NCBI RefSeq assembly: GCF_000003815.2
Contig: NC_049995.1
Location: 1,427,344 to 1,491,343, forward strand
Length of the DNA: 64,000 bases
From: Branchiostoma floridae
Taxonomy: Eukaryota; Chordata; Leptocardii; Amphioxiformes; Branchiostomatidae
Reading direction: 5' to 3'
This document shows, in pieces, positions 11,901-22,570 of this stretch (position 1 is the first letter of the stretch; each line of letters begins with the position of its first letter). The translations under genes and the position numbers were made by a program. The notes below the pieces were generated by a model. It did no database searches. It was not told the origin of the DNA and was given only the letters and a program-made list of their open reading frames with translations.

Positions 11901-14900
11901 ATGTTACAGTACCGGTCACTATACCTAATCGTTGGTATGAAATACTGTGTGTCTTTAGTCATATATTCAACCTTTCTGACCTCTTACACTTCATGCCGCA
12001 GGCAACTTTTTTGGGAGACCAAACGTTTTTTATTTGTGTGCTTGCATTAGTTTTTGAGTTTTTTTCTTCTTCTTTTTTGTTTTAGAGTTCCCAGAGATGT
12101 CCTCCATATAATCAAATCAACATGGCCTTACTGACATTGGCCTGACCTGGACTGTGTACGGTGTTTTATGTCATACCTGTGACGCGAAAACGTTCGATAC
12201 GGGTGTTCCGGACCGGGCCATAACTTCCATATCAGACCAGTTCGAAATGCGTATCAAACAGGCTCCATTCGGATAAATCAAACTGTTTCGAGCGGGCCGA
12301 GTGCAGAGCCATCGAAAGTTCGAATACCTGATTCTGACATTGGAACATTACTGTTGCAACACTTTTTGTTCGAGGGCACCAAATTTGTTCAACTTCTGGC
12401 GCATTTCGCATCAAAACAGGGGTTTACTCAGGTGGATATGACATAGATAAAATACAACACGGTGTATTCCGCATCACCCTCGGTCCCAGCTCTCCCGCGG
12501 GTCGCTTCGCCTGACAGCCGAAGGTGATCCACCCCGCGGTCGGGCTGATAACTCGGGTGATACGGAATACACCGTGTTGTATTCTATATTTATGTCATAC
12601 CTGTGACGCGAAAACGTTCGATACGGGTGTTCCGGACCGGCTGGTAACTTTCCGTACGGCCCGGGGTTATCACACGGGCTCCATTCGAATAAATCGAACT
12701 GTTTCGAGTGGGCCGAGTACGGCGCCATCGAAAGTTCGAATACCTGATTCGGACGTTGGAACATTACTGTTGCAACAATTTTTTTTCGAGGGCAACAAAT
12801 TTGTTCAACTTCTGGCGCATTTCGCATCAAAACAGTGGTTTTCTCAGGTGGGTATGACATAAATAAAATACAACACGGTGTATTCCGCATCACCCTCGGT
12901 CTCAGCTAGTGGTGCGTACCTAAAGCCCGGACTTGGAATTGGACCTAAAAATGTTTAGGTCCAAGTCCAAAAAAAACCTAAATGTCCGGACTCAAGTCCG
13001 GACTTGCGAAAAGTTATCTGTCACTTATATTCCCTTTTCTTGTTCTAAACCATCCAAAACCTTCCATAGACAGTGAAATTTGCGCTTGAAAAAGCCAAAA
13101 ACATTTTGTGTTTACACTGGCTGTATATAATTTGCATGTATTTTTCACATTGCATTTCAGTTCATGCTAACATGCAATTTTATATGCATCACCCCCCCCC
13201 CCCCTCCCCCTCAAAAAAGAAAACTTTCTAGCGCACATAATATGCAATGATGGGTTCAGGTCCGGACTTATAAGTCCGGACCTGAACCTGAACTGCTGGA
13301 CTTGAATCCGGACCTGAACCTGAATATGAGTTTAGGTACGCACCACTAGTCTCAGCCCTCCCGCGGGTCGGATTACCCTCCGGCCTTCGGCCGTCGGGCG
13401 ATCCGACCCGCGGTCGGGCTGATACCTTGGGCGATACGGAATACACCGTGTTGTATTCTATATGTATAGAACAGTTATTCAAGAGTGGAAGAGAAATTGT
13501 GAGAAAGAACTGACATTAATGATTAAGTAGCAATGGTATAGGAGTTGTGTTATACTTACGATTCTTTCACGCTGGCCACGTAATCTTTATTGTCCAGATA
13601 GTTGAACCTCTTGGTGTCCCCAGGACTCTTGTCAGACACCTTCCATGGAGGGGGTTCCCACTTTTTGGGCGTTGGTTTTGGAGGTTTAGTTTTCAGGTTT
13701 GCCTCCCCATTCATGACAGAGGTGGGTCGTTCCTCCTTAGCTGGGTCCTGTACAGAACAGAGGGTTGGGGAATTGGAAATTAAGATCACCAGCAAAAGGA
13801 GGGAAGTAAATAGAAGGGGAACAAAAAAGGGTGTTGAATGAACTATGTGAATCCTGTACAAATAAACAACTTGAAATTTTACAGGACCAAAACAAAACAA
13901 GCTACTATTTGAATCCATATACAATTCACATTGTAGATTAGAAATAGTAACAGCTCAATAAAGTCCAAACAGCTAGTTGCTTGTACAGGTTTGCAGTTCA
14001 TAATTCTTGTTGCAGTGTCGGCATGAGGTGATGACAACAGAGACCCCTACCCCTGGTCTGAAGAAGTGCAGCTGCTGAACTCTCTCCAGGTAATGCCGTT
14101 TCCAGATGCCCTGTTCAAAAGGGCTGGGGGTGAAGTTAATGTACCAGCCCAGCCGTAAGCACTTGGGCATCCACAGTTGGTCCAGCTCACTCAGGTACTT
14201 CCAGTACCAACACACCTGTACAGCAGGGGAGAGCAGGGGCAGCTGATACACATGTCTGGGATAATTCTACGCCTAGATATACAACATACAGTTGTGCATT
14301 TATAGACTGCATTACAGTGTACCTGACAACAATATATTAAAACTACACCCAGAATACCACACCTGACCACAACAGACCTGAGCATACCTGCACTACAACC
14401 TACCTGACCTGCACTACAACCCACCTGACCACACCTGCACTACAACCCACCTGACCACACCTGCACTACAACCCACCTGACCACACCTGTACTACAACCC
14501 ACCTGACCACACCTGCACTACAACCCACCTGACCACACCTGCACTACAACCCACCTGACCACACCTGCACTACAACCCACCTGACCACACCTGCACTACA
14601 ACCCACCTGACCACACCTGCACTACAACCCACCTGACCACACCTGCACTACAACCCACCTGACCACACCTGCACTTCAACCCACCTGACCACACCTACAC
14701 TACAACCCACCTGAGTAGAGCGACACAAGCTCCTGGGATCCAGGTGAGAGAAGATGTAGAGACAGACAACCCTGGGTAATATCTTGGTGAAGTCTGTGTG
14801 TTCCACAGGTGCATGTTTGTTAATACAGGACTGTGTGTACAGCAGCTGTTTGGTCTTGCATCTGTTCACCAGATCCTCCAGGACTTTCTTTCTCTGGGCA

Positions 14901-17900
14901 TCTGTCCACTTTTCAAACTACAAAGAGAAAAATCAATAAATACTTCTAAAGCAGGTCTGTACATTTGTCTGACTTGCATTAATTATTAATAGAACATTGA
15001 AGGACTCAAAATACACTTGTGTCAACTTGCACTGGTGCAATTTGAGCTAAAAGTTACTTTCACCAAAAGAAAATTATTTGCACAAACCTAAGTAGTAGAC
15101 TATTAGCCCTATGTATATAAATCCCCTTCTGACAATTTACAAATTAACGTGTCGGAGTAAAACTTACTAAAAGGGGATTCATGAAATTTAGGCCTAATAT
15201 AAGACGATTCAATGTCTACAACTGGATGAGATTCAGTGATTTTTTTCCAGATGTTTTGAGTGACATCCATCACTATTCAGCATCACTAGAATGAAATGGT
15301 AGAACAACTCATGATCAATTCAAATACATCTAATACTGATCTAACTGGAAGAAGTCAAAGTCACTAATTTGTATTAATATGCAATGTAACTCATATGCAA
15401 ATCATGATTGAATAGTTCTACACAGGCCTACACAGACCAGCTCTTCGGCTCCTGGGCCAAGATACCCAGTGCTGTCTCCAGCTTAGATTTTTGGGAGCCA
15501 ATGTTTGCGAGCCCGCGTTGTATATTTTTGGAAGGATGGGGTGAATTTTTTGCATGTTGGGACCATCCATCCCAAAAATCTTACCTTCACGGCATGAAAC
15601 TGATGAAGTTTTCAATGCTTTAAAGGACAGATTTAGCAATGAGAATAAACAACACATGCTCACAAACATTGGCATCTCCGAGATGCCCCCAAGGAAATGC
15701 CCCTACTAGTACTACTTAATCAGGACCTAATAACCTGCTGTAGAATTTCCTTGAGGGAATGTTGGCCATGGAGCCGACAAGTTTTCTGAAAACAGTCCGG
15801 CACCCAGAATACCAGAGTTCTGGATGGCCCCAAACAGCAAGTTTACAATTTAATCATGCTTACCCATTTGTTGACTAGTTCTCTCCTCTCCTCAAATACC
15901 TGCAAGTAAGAAAGTCATTTTTAAACAAAATGCCTTCAAACCTTACAAATTTTAATTGTTTTTAACACTATAATTATTGTCACTTGTTGCACTAGAAAAG
16001 GAGTATAATATTGTCATGAGGAATTTCTCTTTACCTTTTGGTGACACAAAACTACTCCCAGAGCGTTGGATTAACTATAGATATCTAGTTGCTGGTACAG
16101 TTGCCTGACATAACTGTGCTCCTAGTGACCCAGCCAACAGTTAATAAACCAGACTATTCAAGCCACAAATCAACAGCAGTTGTGCAGGAAAGAAGTACAG
16201 TCAAACCTGTATTAGGGGCCACCTCTACAGAGGGGCCACCTGTCCATAGTGGCCACTTTTTGTCGGTCCCTTGGGTATTGTATCTACAAGTTGCCACCTC
16301 TATACAGAGGCCACCTGTCTATAGTGGCCGCTATAGACAGGTTTGACTGTACTAGTACATGTTGTGCAATTAACTCAATACAGTCAAACCTGTCTATAGT
16401 GGCCACTCAAGGGACTGGAGAAATGTGGCCCCTATAGACAGGTGTCCACGAGCAAGAAGTAACACATGATTTCAGGTTCTGCAATGGCCAGGTGGTCGCT
16501 TTGCAAAGGTGGCAGCTAATACAGGTTTGACTGTGTGCACATTTGGTAATTGGTGATTTGGTAAAAGAATGATTACATTTGTTTCACTCCTACCTTTTCC
16601 TTAGTTGGCAAAATGCATAAAAAAACATTGTAGATACAAATACATTCAGAATCAGATGTTGAAAACAGATTGTAATAAGTAGGAAGAAGGGGGATGACAA
16701 TTCTTACAATGAAGACACAAAGCTTCAACTTGTAAGTTGTAATTATACATAACTAAACTTTTATCTCATGTTGGGTTGTTCTATGATAGACTATCAGTTT
16801 CTACATCACCAGTACAGGTCTATACGTAGTATAGAAATTCAATTTCTGTAAGTTTGGTAATAGATATTATTACAAAATTAATACATGATATATATAAACT
16901 TTATCCAATACCGGTACACCACAAATTGCAATCATACAGTCAAGACTCAGTCAACAAATTTCAATATATTTTGTTATGATCCTCAAGGTCTCATTGATGA
17001 GTTTCTTCTTCCCATAGACTTCTATGTATTAATTCGTGGTTTAGATGGGCGCGTTCATAATGAAGCTACGTGAAATTTCAGCAGATTTTTCATTCCATGT
17101 CGAGCACATTTACCCTATATCGTGGGAAAAAATTGCCAATGTAAACTATACGTAGGAACTTTTTTTTATAGCAATTACAAACTACGATTAGTCAATCCCC
17201 ACAAAAGGCACTTTTTCGCTGCTATTGTACAACCGCACCACTCAGAACCCACGACTGTGTACCTCCGACCTAGCGCGCGGCTGCAAAACTTTACCTGCTA
17301 ATTTCTTCAGTTACAAATAAGCTTTCACCAATCTAACTTTTGAGATCAGTTCCGCTGGCTGAAAGGGAATTTCTCACCACTAAAAACATGCGTCCGTGCA
17401 GCCGTTCATTTTTGGCTCGGATCTCTTTTAGGGTCCCCACTAGCGGAGTAATACATCAATGAGACCTTAAGTTTAATGTATTATTGAAAAAATATATCAA
17501 AGGAAAGAATGTCGTTTTCTTCATCATCTCTGAAAGTTTGGGTGTCTTACGTTAATGAATTAGCCTCTGGGAGGTAATTAAGTACGAGATCATGATAGGC
17601 ATGAAAGCGCCACCTAGCGGCGGACAAAGGCCAATGTTGACAAAGTGCAAAGGCGTCGAGACGGACGCTTTTGACGTGTCGCAAAGACTCATTAGATCAG
17701 TCTGTGTATGAGCTTGACTGAGTAGTGTTCCCTTTGTGACTTTGTCTTTGTTTAATTGGAATATATCTCAGAGAATAGTCGTGTAAGGGATATCAGCACG
17801 AAAGGCACGACGAGATTCATCCGGATCTTTCTACGTAAAATAAACGGTTCTATAGAGGATCGGGTGAAGGTACTATAGCTCATAAAGTAAAAACAGAGCT

Positions 17901-20900
17901 TAACGACAAGAATAGATCGTTTTCACAGAACGTTCGAAAACCGTTCGATCACGCGTGGGCGCCATGTTGGATGATAACCTGGATGACTAGAACACAGAAC
18001 GGCACCAGCAAAGTTACTTGCGGGTTCAAGTGTGCTGTTTTGTCTCCATTCTGTGAATCATTAAGTGATGTAGCCAAGGTTAGATATCAGGACAAAGTTG
18101 CAATAATACGTCTTGATCTATATACTTTTAAAAATGGCACTTTTTTCAACGATCTAATGCTGGTGCCGATCGCAAGGATTTACTTTTGCGGTAGCGGGAA
18201 ATGGAGTGTTCGCGGTGGTTTAGAGTTCGCGGTGAAGCGGCCTCGCAAAAACCGCGATCATTCACTGTACCTGGCCCGCTACCCTGGGTGATATCCTTTC
18301 ACTGACAGGCGGCGTGCGGAGGACTAGCTACCAATCCCCACCGCATGCGTGCACGAGCTGGCCCTCAATATCCACTTGCCTAACAAGGGGCAAGATTTAG
18401 CGCTTCCCCGACCCTAACTCCGTGAGGCAAGCGGATAGTGGGGGCCAGCGGGATAGTGGTATTAGATAAGTTCGTGCGCGCGTCTTTTTTCCGTATTTTG
18501 GCTTTGTCAACATGTGTATTAGAAAGGTCTGTTTACAAAATTACAATTCAGTTGATCAACTAACGTTAAACATACGAATCAGGGCTGCTAGCGCTGACGT
18601 TATTGCGACAGACTGTAACGTTGCACTTAATACTGAAAATTCAAACTCTGAGAATGCTTAGCACATGTTTAGTCAGATGCCAAATTGCGTTTAGTGCCCG
18701 TCGCGGCATGGACGTGACAGAACTCGACCAGACTTGTAGAAACTTCCCTCGTCACAAGCGCAAAGCTCGCTGGAAGATACGCCACACTTTGTCGATTCAG
18801 TACTAAAATCGTGCGAGATACGGAAAGGGGCTGTCAAAGTATTGTGTAAGGGTGCCGTCACACGTGCGTATATCTATGTAGACCTTACGAAAGTCTCTGT
18901 ACTTTTGTCGTGTCTCAATAAAGAATCTTTATCAAAGTTCGTATGAGGTACCTATGGAATATTTGTCTCTATCAGGCTTGACATATCTCACTGGGAAAAA
19001 GCAGAAATTAAACAAATATAGACACTCAGATAACATGCTAGAGAAGTTAGTTGGCCGAGGGAGTATGGCCTTCGACCTAGCTAACTCCTCTGGCATGTTA
19101 TCTGTATATATTTGTCCAATTTTATTTTCCCAGCGACCTGTGGAGCACAGTGGGGGCTAAGAATTTCATACGAACCTCATACGGACTTGAAAGTATACGC
19201 ATGTGTGACCGCATCCTTCAGGTGCAGTCACACGAACGTATATATCAAGTCCATATGAGGTCCGTATTGACGTTTTTCTTCATATGATCATACCAGTCGT
19301 ATGCACAATACACACCTCACCTCATACTTTTAGGTAAGCGTACTGGGCCGTGCTGAGCGTAAAACTGACACAACGATTGAGATGCGCGTGAGGGGTGTAT
19401 TGTGCCCGTTAACACGTGTACGTTCCGCATTGACATGTTTTGTCTTGCCTTAGGTAAAGTTTGCGACTGAAGAAATTTTTGTTTTGTTCTACCAGCTACA
19501 CAATCGTGGGTAAAAAAAAAGTTCGAATTTCGTTCCTCGTGAACAAGCCAAACAATTTTTAATCCTCGCTTGATTATCGACAGAACATCGGGGGCAGTAC
19601 TGGTGAAAATATCATTCACAGCTCAGGACGCGATGTGCCGTGTTTTATGAAGAAGAAATAGAACAAGCTTGCTGACATTTTCGTGTAACATGGTATACGT
19701 CCATGACATACCCTGTACCAGAAACCAACTTTCTCCCAAAAAAATGAAAAAAAAAAGCATGCACAAACTCCGCGGCAGGGCTACTGTTAGTGGGCTGGTA
19801 GGAGAGTGGTTTAATCAAGTTATTGAAAAGAGGACGGACTGTAGGTAATGTTGTTGAATAGAAACGGCGAGTAGGCCGTATCCTGTGTTTATGGAACTCG
19901 CAGTTAGCACGGCAAACATCCAGTCCGTTTCTGAATAAAAAAGGCTTCTTTCCACGTACGAGTCCACCACGTGCAACACACTGCCGTGTGGAGATCGAGC
20001 CGCTTATCATCCAACATGGCCGTTCGAACGTTCGAACGCGACTGTGACGTCATTGTGAAAACGATCTATATGATGTTAGCTGCGTTTCAAGCTCCCTTAT
20101 ACCAGAGGCGGGCAAGCCGAATTGAGCCTTTCTGATTGGCCTTTTATAGGTGTCGCCTAGCCCTGGGTTTGGGGGGGGGGGGGGTGGAGGGGCCTTCCAA
20201 AAAAGGCGGCGATTGGAAAAAATAACTTGAATGTAGTTTGCATCAAGAAAGATAGCTTTAGAACCTTGGTCCTCTTCCAAATGGCTTCTTTATCCAGTAG
20301 AGTGTGATACAAGAAAAATAACAATAGTAACGCCCCTTGGAAATGTAGACCCGTCCGTTACCATGGTAACGGAAATAGGTACACGGCGTAATCTGCAGCC
20401 AAAAAATGCGGGGTGGCGCCCGGTTATAAACCCTTTTCAAATTTTTGCTCCAGTGCTATTCCTTGATTTTTTATGCATATTTTTCATTTTTATTTAAGGT
20501 CTCATTGATGAGTTTCTTCTTCCCATAGACTTCTATGTATTAATTCGTGGTTTAGATGGGCGCGTTCATAATGAAGCTACGTGAAATTTCAGCAGATTTT
20601 TCATTCCATGTCGAGCACATTTACCCTATATCGTGGGAAAAAATTGCCAATGTAAACTATACGTAGGAACTTTTTTTTATAGCAATTACAAACTACGATT
20701 AGTCAATCCCCACAAAAGGCACTTTTTCGCTGCTATTGTACAACCGCACCACTCAGAACCCACGACTGTGTACCTCCGACCTAGCGCGCGGCTGCAAAAC
20801 TTTACCTGCTAATTTCTTCAGTTACAAATAAGCTTTCACCAATCTAACTTTTGAGATCAGTTCCGCTGGCTGAAAGGGAATTTCTCACCACTAAAAACAT

Positions 20901-21217
20901 GCGTCCGTGCAGCCGTTCATTTTTGGCTCGGATCTCTTTTAGGGTCCCCACTAGCGGAGTAATACATCAATGAGACCTCAAGTGCTGTGTGCTGTGTTTG
21001 CAAAACATCGCCCCCCTCCCCACACTTACAGAATACGAACTATTACTAAAAACTCTACTGAGAAAATTAAAAAGGTTTAATGATACAGAGCCAGACGCAC
21101 CTTTAGGTTCGCCGACGCATCGTTCATGGGAGTCCATGTGCTGAACTTCATTCCGGAGTCAGCAGAAGGCGACGCGTTGGCGAATTTCATACGAGAAGTT
21201 CGCAAGTCTACCGCCAT
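8951..21217 (-). CDS. FBXO16: F-box only protein 16 homologue (eight coding exons)
   Basis: Likely substrate-recognition subunit of an SCF (SKP1-CUL1-F-box) ubiquitin ligase; its substrates cannot be inferred here. Minus-strand exons: 21217-21101, 15899-15864, 14917-14711, 14215-14051, 13747-13560, 10474-10372, 9903-9702, 9021-8951. All have AG acceptors and GT donors, and phases agree throughout, giving 362 residues. Landmarks: KFSTWTPMND (24-33), VFEERRELVNKW (the whole 36-nt exon 2), KWTDAQRKKVLEDL, F-box about 97-137 starting LPRVVCLYIFSHLDPRSLCR, then WYINFTPSPFEQGIWKRHY (145-163) and RFNYLDNKD (222-230). These run collinearly with vertebrate FBXO16. The vertebrate protein is about 290 residues; the extra length here is a basic, Lys-rich segment (exon 6), exon 7 and an acidic C-terminus ending ESDDDEW. 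The ATG at 21217 is the first exon's start in a good context. Intron 1 (5.2 kb) holds a composite transposon. Confidence 0.9.
9328..9645. repeat. CA-rich microsatellite
   Basis: Interrupted (CA)n/(TGCACACA)n tract in the last intron of FBXO16, between exons 7 and 8. The long C/V- or H/T-rich reading frames across it are artefacts of the repeat. Confidence 0.95.
9935..10046 (-). mobile_element. tRNA-derived SINE head fragment
   Basis: On the minus strand, a tRNA-like block with a box A-like stretch (GCAACAGTTAGAGCATT) and a box B-like stretch (GAGGTTCAATACT) is followed by TTGTGCCCTTGAAAAAGCAC. The same head-plus-GTGCCCTT junction occurs in the SINEs at 1500-1925 and 10763-11275. It lies in FBXO16 intron 6, next to exon 7. 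Confidence 0.55.
10763..11275 (-). mobile_element. tRNA-derived SINE, full-length-looking
   Basis: Minus orientation. The head (11275-11200) has box A TAGCGCAGTG (11254-11263) and a perfect box B GGTTCGAACCC (11219-11229), the internal RNA polymerase III promoter of a tRNA. The body carries AAAGGCACTTTACACAGC and CCCACACACGTGCGATGG, then two diverged direct copies of a block starting CACCCGGA(T/C)GG (about 10885-10975). The 3' end is a (TGA)n-type tail (10764-10785), typical of SINEs. It lies in FBXO16 intron 5. Confidence 0.8.
11424..12130. mobile_element. MITE, 'GGCC' family copy B (long form)
   Basis: The ends read TAGCCCATGTTGATTTGATT and ATCAAATCAACATGGCCTTA, as in copy A. The interior is longer (about 700 bp) and carries GGTACC/ACCGGT-type words and GGACCAGTCC, which recur at 7371-7730 and 32770-32950. 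It lies in FBXO16 intron 5. Confidence 0.7.
12168..12865. repeat. Direct repeat of a 275-280 bp unit flanking a palindrome
   Basis: Unit A1 (12168-12449) and unit A2 (about 12592-12865) are similar direct copies starting ATGTCATACCTGTGACGCG and ending near CAGGTGG(A/G)TATGACAT, so each unit also has short inverted ends. Between them lies palindromic element B1 (12450-12584), with ends AATACAACACGGTGTATTCC and its complement. The second palindrome B2 follows A2. The order A1-B1-A2-B2 looks like tandem duplication of an A+B composite in FBXO16 intron 5. Confidence 0.7.
12866..13459. mobile_element. Palindromic element B2, split by a hAT-like insertion
   Basis: The outer ends are AATACAACACGGTGTATTCC (12867) and GGAATACACCGTGTTGTATT (to about 13458), as in B1 at 12450-12584. 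The internal CCCGCGGGTCGG / CCGACCCGCGG arms form a GC-rich hairpin. A 442-bp element (12907-13348) interrupts it after GTCTCAGC. Confidence 0.7.
12907..13348. mobile_element. hAT-like non-autonomous transposon with 8-bp target-site duplication
   Basis: Terminal inverted repeats TAGTGGTGCGTACCTAAA / TTTAGGTACGCACCACTA, 442 bp in total. It is flanked on both sides by GTCTCAGC (12899-12906 and 13349-13356), an 8-bp duplication as made by hAT transposases. The interior repeats GGTCCGGACTTG/CAAGTCCGGACC words and has a poly-C run near 13193-13204. No transposase is encoded. Confidence 0.8.
14387..14712. repeat. 26-bp minisatellite abutting FBXO16 exon 3
   Basis: About twelve tandem copies of a 26-bp unit (plus strand CCTGCACTACAACCCACCTG followed by ACCACA), with slight decay at the distal end. 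On the gene (minus) strand each unit contains CAGGTGGGTTGTAG, the same sequence as the exon 3 donor (CAG then GTGGGTTGTAG at 14711/14710). The array begins exactly at that splice site and extends into intron 3. Confidence 0.95.
16198..16349. mobile_element. MITE, CAGTCAAACCTG family, copy 1
   Basis: 152 bp with inverted ends CAGTCAAACCTGT / ACAGGTTTGACTG and interior GGCCACCT / TATAGTGGCC words, flanked by TA on both sides (16196-16197 and 16350-16351), a possible TA duplication. It lies upstream of exon 2, in FBXO16 intron 1. Confidence 0.75.
16381..16533. mobile_element. MITE, CAGTCAAACCTG family, copy 2
   Basis: Same ends as the copy 32 bp to its left (CAGTCAAACCTGTCTATAGT ... ACAGGTTTGACTG) with a diverged interior. 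A further right-end fragment lies at about 29880-30035 in a staufen intron. Confidence 0.7.
16987..17466. mobile_element. 480-bp inverted-repeat element E, left copy
   Basis: The ends are GGTCTCATTGATG / CATCAATGAGACC. Line-by-line reading shows no difference from the right copy at 20498-20977. The left flank is TCAA (16983-16986) and the right flank TTAA (17467-17470). No open frame is conserved across it. Together with the right copy it brackets 3.03 kb of FBXO16 intron 1. Confidence 0.85.
17912..20069. mobile_element. Larger inverted-repeat element inside the composite block
   Basis: The ends ATAGATCGTTTTCAC (17912-17926) and GTGAAAACGATCTAT (20055-20069) are inverted. Inside them both ends carry CGTTCGAA words and GCCATGTTGGATGATAA in opposite orientation. 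No transposase-like protein is recognisable in any frame, so this is a decayed or non-autonomous element. It encloses the palindrome at 18846-19217. Confidence 0.6.
18846..19217. mobile_element. Palindromic MITE with CGTCACACGTGCGTATA ends
   Basis: The left end GCCGTCACACGTGCGTATA pairs with the right end TATACGCATGTGTGACCGC. An inner pair (GATAACATGCTAGAGAAGTT / AACTCCTCTGGCATGTTATC) strengthens the fold. A similar end sequence (CAGTCACACGAACGTATAT) recurs at about 19223-19244, suggesting a second adjacent fragment. Confidence 0.6.
20357..20370. promoter_or_regulatory. Candidate RFX X-box (perfect palindrome)
   Basis: GTTACCATGGTAAC is a 14-bp perfect palindrome matching the RFX-factor X-box consensus (GTNRCC, spacer, RGYAAC). 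It lies in FBXO16 intron 1, about 730 bp downstream of exon 1 in the transcribed direction and inside the composite transposon block. Function is unproven; a palindrome of this length can occur by chance in repeat DNA. Confidence 0.3.
20498..20977. mobile_element. 480-bp inverted-repeat element E, right copy
   Basis: Direct-orientation duplicate of 16987-17466, same length, with no difference seen by eye. The left flank is TTAA (20494-20497) and the right flank TCAA (20978-20981), the mirror of the left copy's flanks. Confidence 0.85.
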
Positions 21218-22188
21218 GATGGAATTTCAAAATGTTATCTGCTGTGCATGATGGGATAGGTAGTCTCCTCCAGGCTCCTTTGGGAGTTTACATAGCCTCT
21301 ACCAGGCTCCGTGGATAGGTGGTCTAATTGTAGAAAGTGGAGAAATAGAGTCGACAGTACGCTAGGGAAGTCGGCCGGCCAGAAGAATCATTTCCTCTTG
21401 AATGTGGCACGTGTCAGTCGTCTTCACAGTCATGACAGTAGCCAATCAGTTCTGGTGTCTCCTCTCCTACATCGCCCGAATGGACTATTCCACTAAGATA
21501 TCGGGGAGTCACATAATGTTGATATACAAATGTATCTGGAGTAGAATAATGCCCAAAGGCAGACCAATGAAGTAAAACTAACTAAATAATTATAATTCTA
21601 GATTAATGTGTAATTGAAATCAATCATTATATTAGATCCTAACCTTTCCCAATATATTACGGAATGTTCCCCTTAAAAGTGGTATAGCCGGATCTCTTCA
21701 CTGTGGGTTTGAAGACGGCATGTGCACATGCTGGTCTGAATTCTCTTTAGTGTTTGCCGATGTAAGTGCCCCTTTCTCTAAAATTTCACATTTTCTACGG
21801 AGTCTCCAGAGCTCCAGATCTTTCCGGACCCTTCTACTTCGTCTGTGAGTGACCAGAAAAGGTGAGATTCCCGCCCATGTCTAGGCTGGGGTACGTGTTG
21901 GTGCCCAGCTGTCGTCTGAACTCGTCACCACCGTGACGTCACCAGACTCCCCAGCCATAGCTCGCTTTTCCTGACTGTCCCACTTTCTAAATTCTAGTCT
22001 ATCTCTATGTGTCAACCAGGTCAATTTATGATATATCAACAGACTGATTTTCTGTGTAGCCTTCTCTCTGCTGTTTGTGATTTGAACAAGCAACCAACAT
22101 ACTTTGAATAATTTCTTGCACCTTTCATTGTAAATCTGACGGGTTGCATATTATCAATAGTCTCTACCACAGGTACCAAACTAAAATA

Positions 22189-22310
22189 TAGGGATAAAAA
22201 TTTGCCAGGGAACTCAAGGGGAGTTTTGCTACCAGAGGAGTTGGTCGGCCCTGCAGCGAAGGGAAAACATGAACCTTAGTGAGGATTGACTCCCCTGGCC
22301 AATTTCCCTA
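22189..22310. mobile_element. Short MITE
   Basis: The left end TAGGGATAAAAATTTGCCAG pairs imperfectly with the right end CTGGCCAATTTCCCTA. About 120 bp, no coding. Confidence 0.5.
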
Positions 22311-22414
22311 TTTTTTTTTTTACGAATTCACTGATCCCCATATCCCTGTAGGAAGGCCTGATGGAGGCTAGCATATAAGCACTTTCACAGAGATCAGAAC
22401 GCTTGTGTGGCAAG

Positions 22415-22570
22415 AGGAATTCTAGGTAATATGTCAACTCAAAGGTAAAGGCCTACAAATAGAAAAACAGTCCTTGTCTCAACCATTGTTTTGATTTGCA
22501 TATTAAAATCCAGACGGATTTTGTTTTCTTTTTCTGGGCCTTTACCTTTGACATATTACCTGGAATTCCT
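22415..22570. mobile_element. Short MITE
   Basis: Long inverted ends: AGGAATTCTAGGTAATATGT and ACATATTACCTGGAATTCCT, extending inward to AAAGGTAAAGGCC / GGCCTTTACCTTT. About 156 bp. Confidence 0.7.

Noticed and set aside
14387..14712. Regular 26-bp repeats, CRISPR-like at first glance
   Set aside because: Pure tandem copies without spacers; minisatellite in FBXO16 intron 3.
19645..20010. 121-codon minus-strand frame inside the composite transposon
   Set aside because: No transposase motif or other family resemblance; composition looks like chance in repeat DNA.
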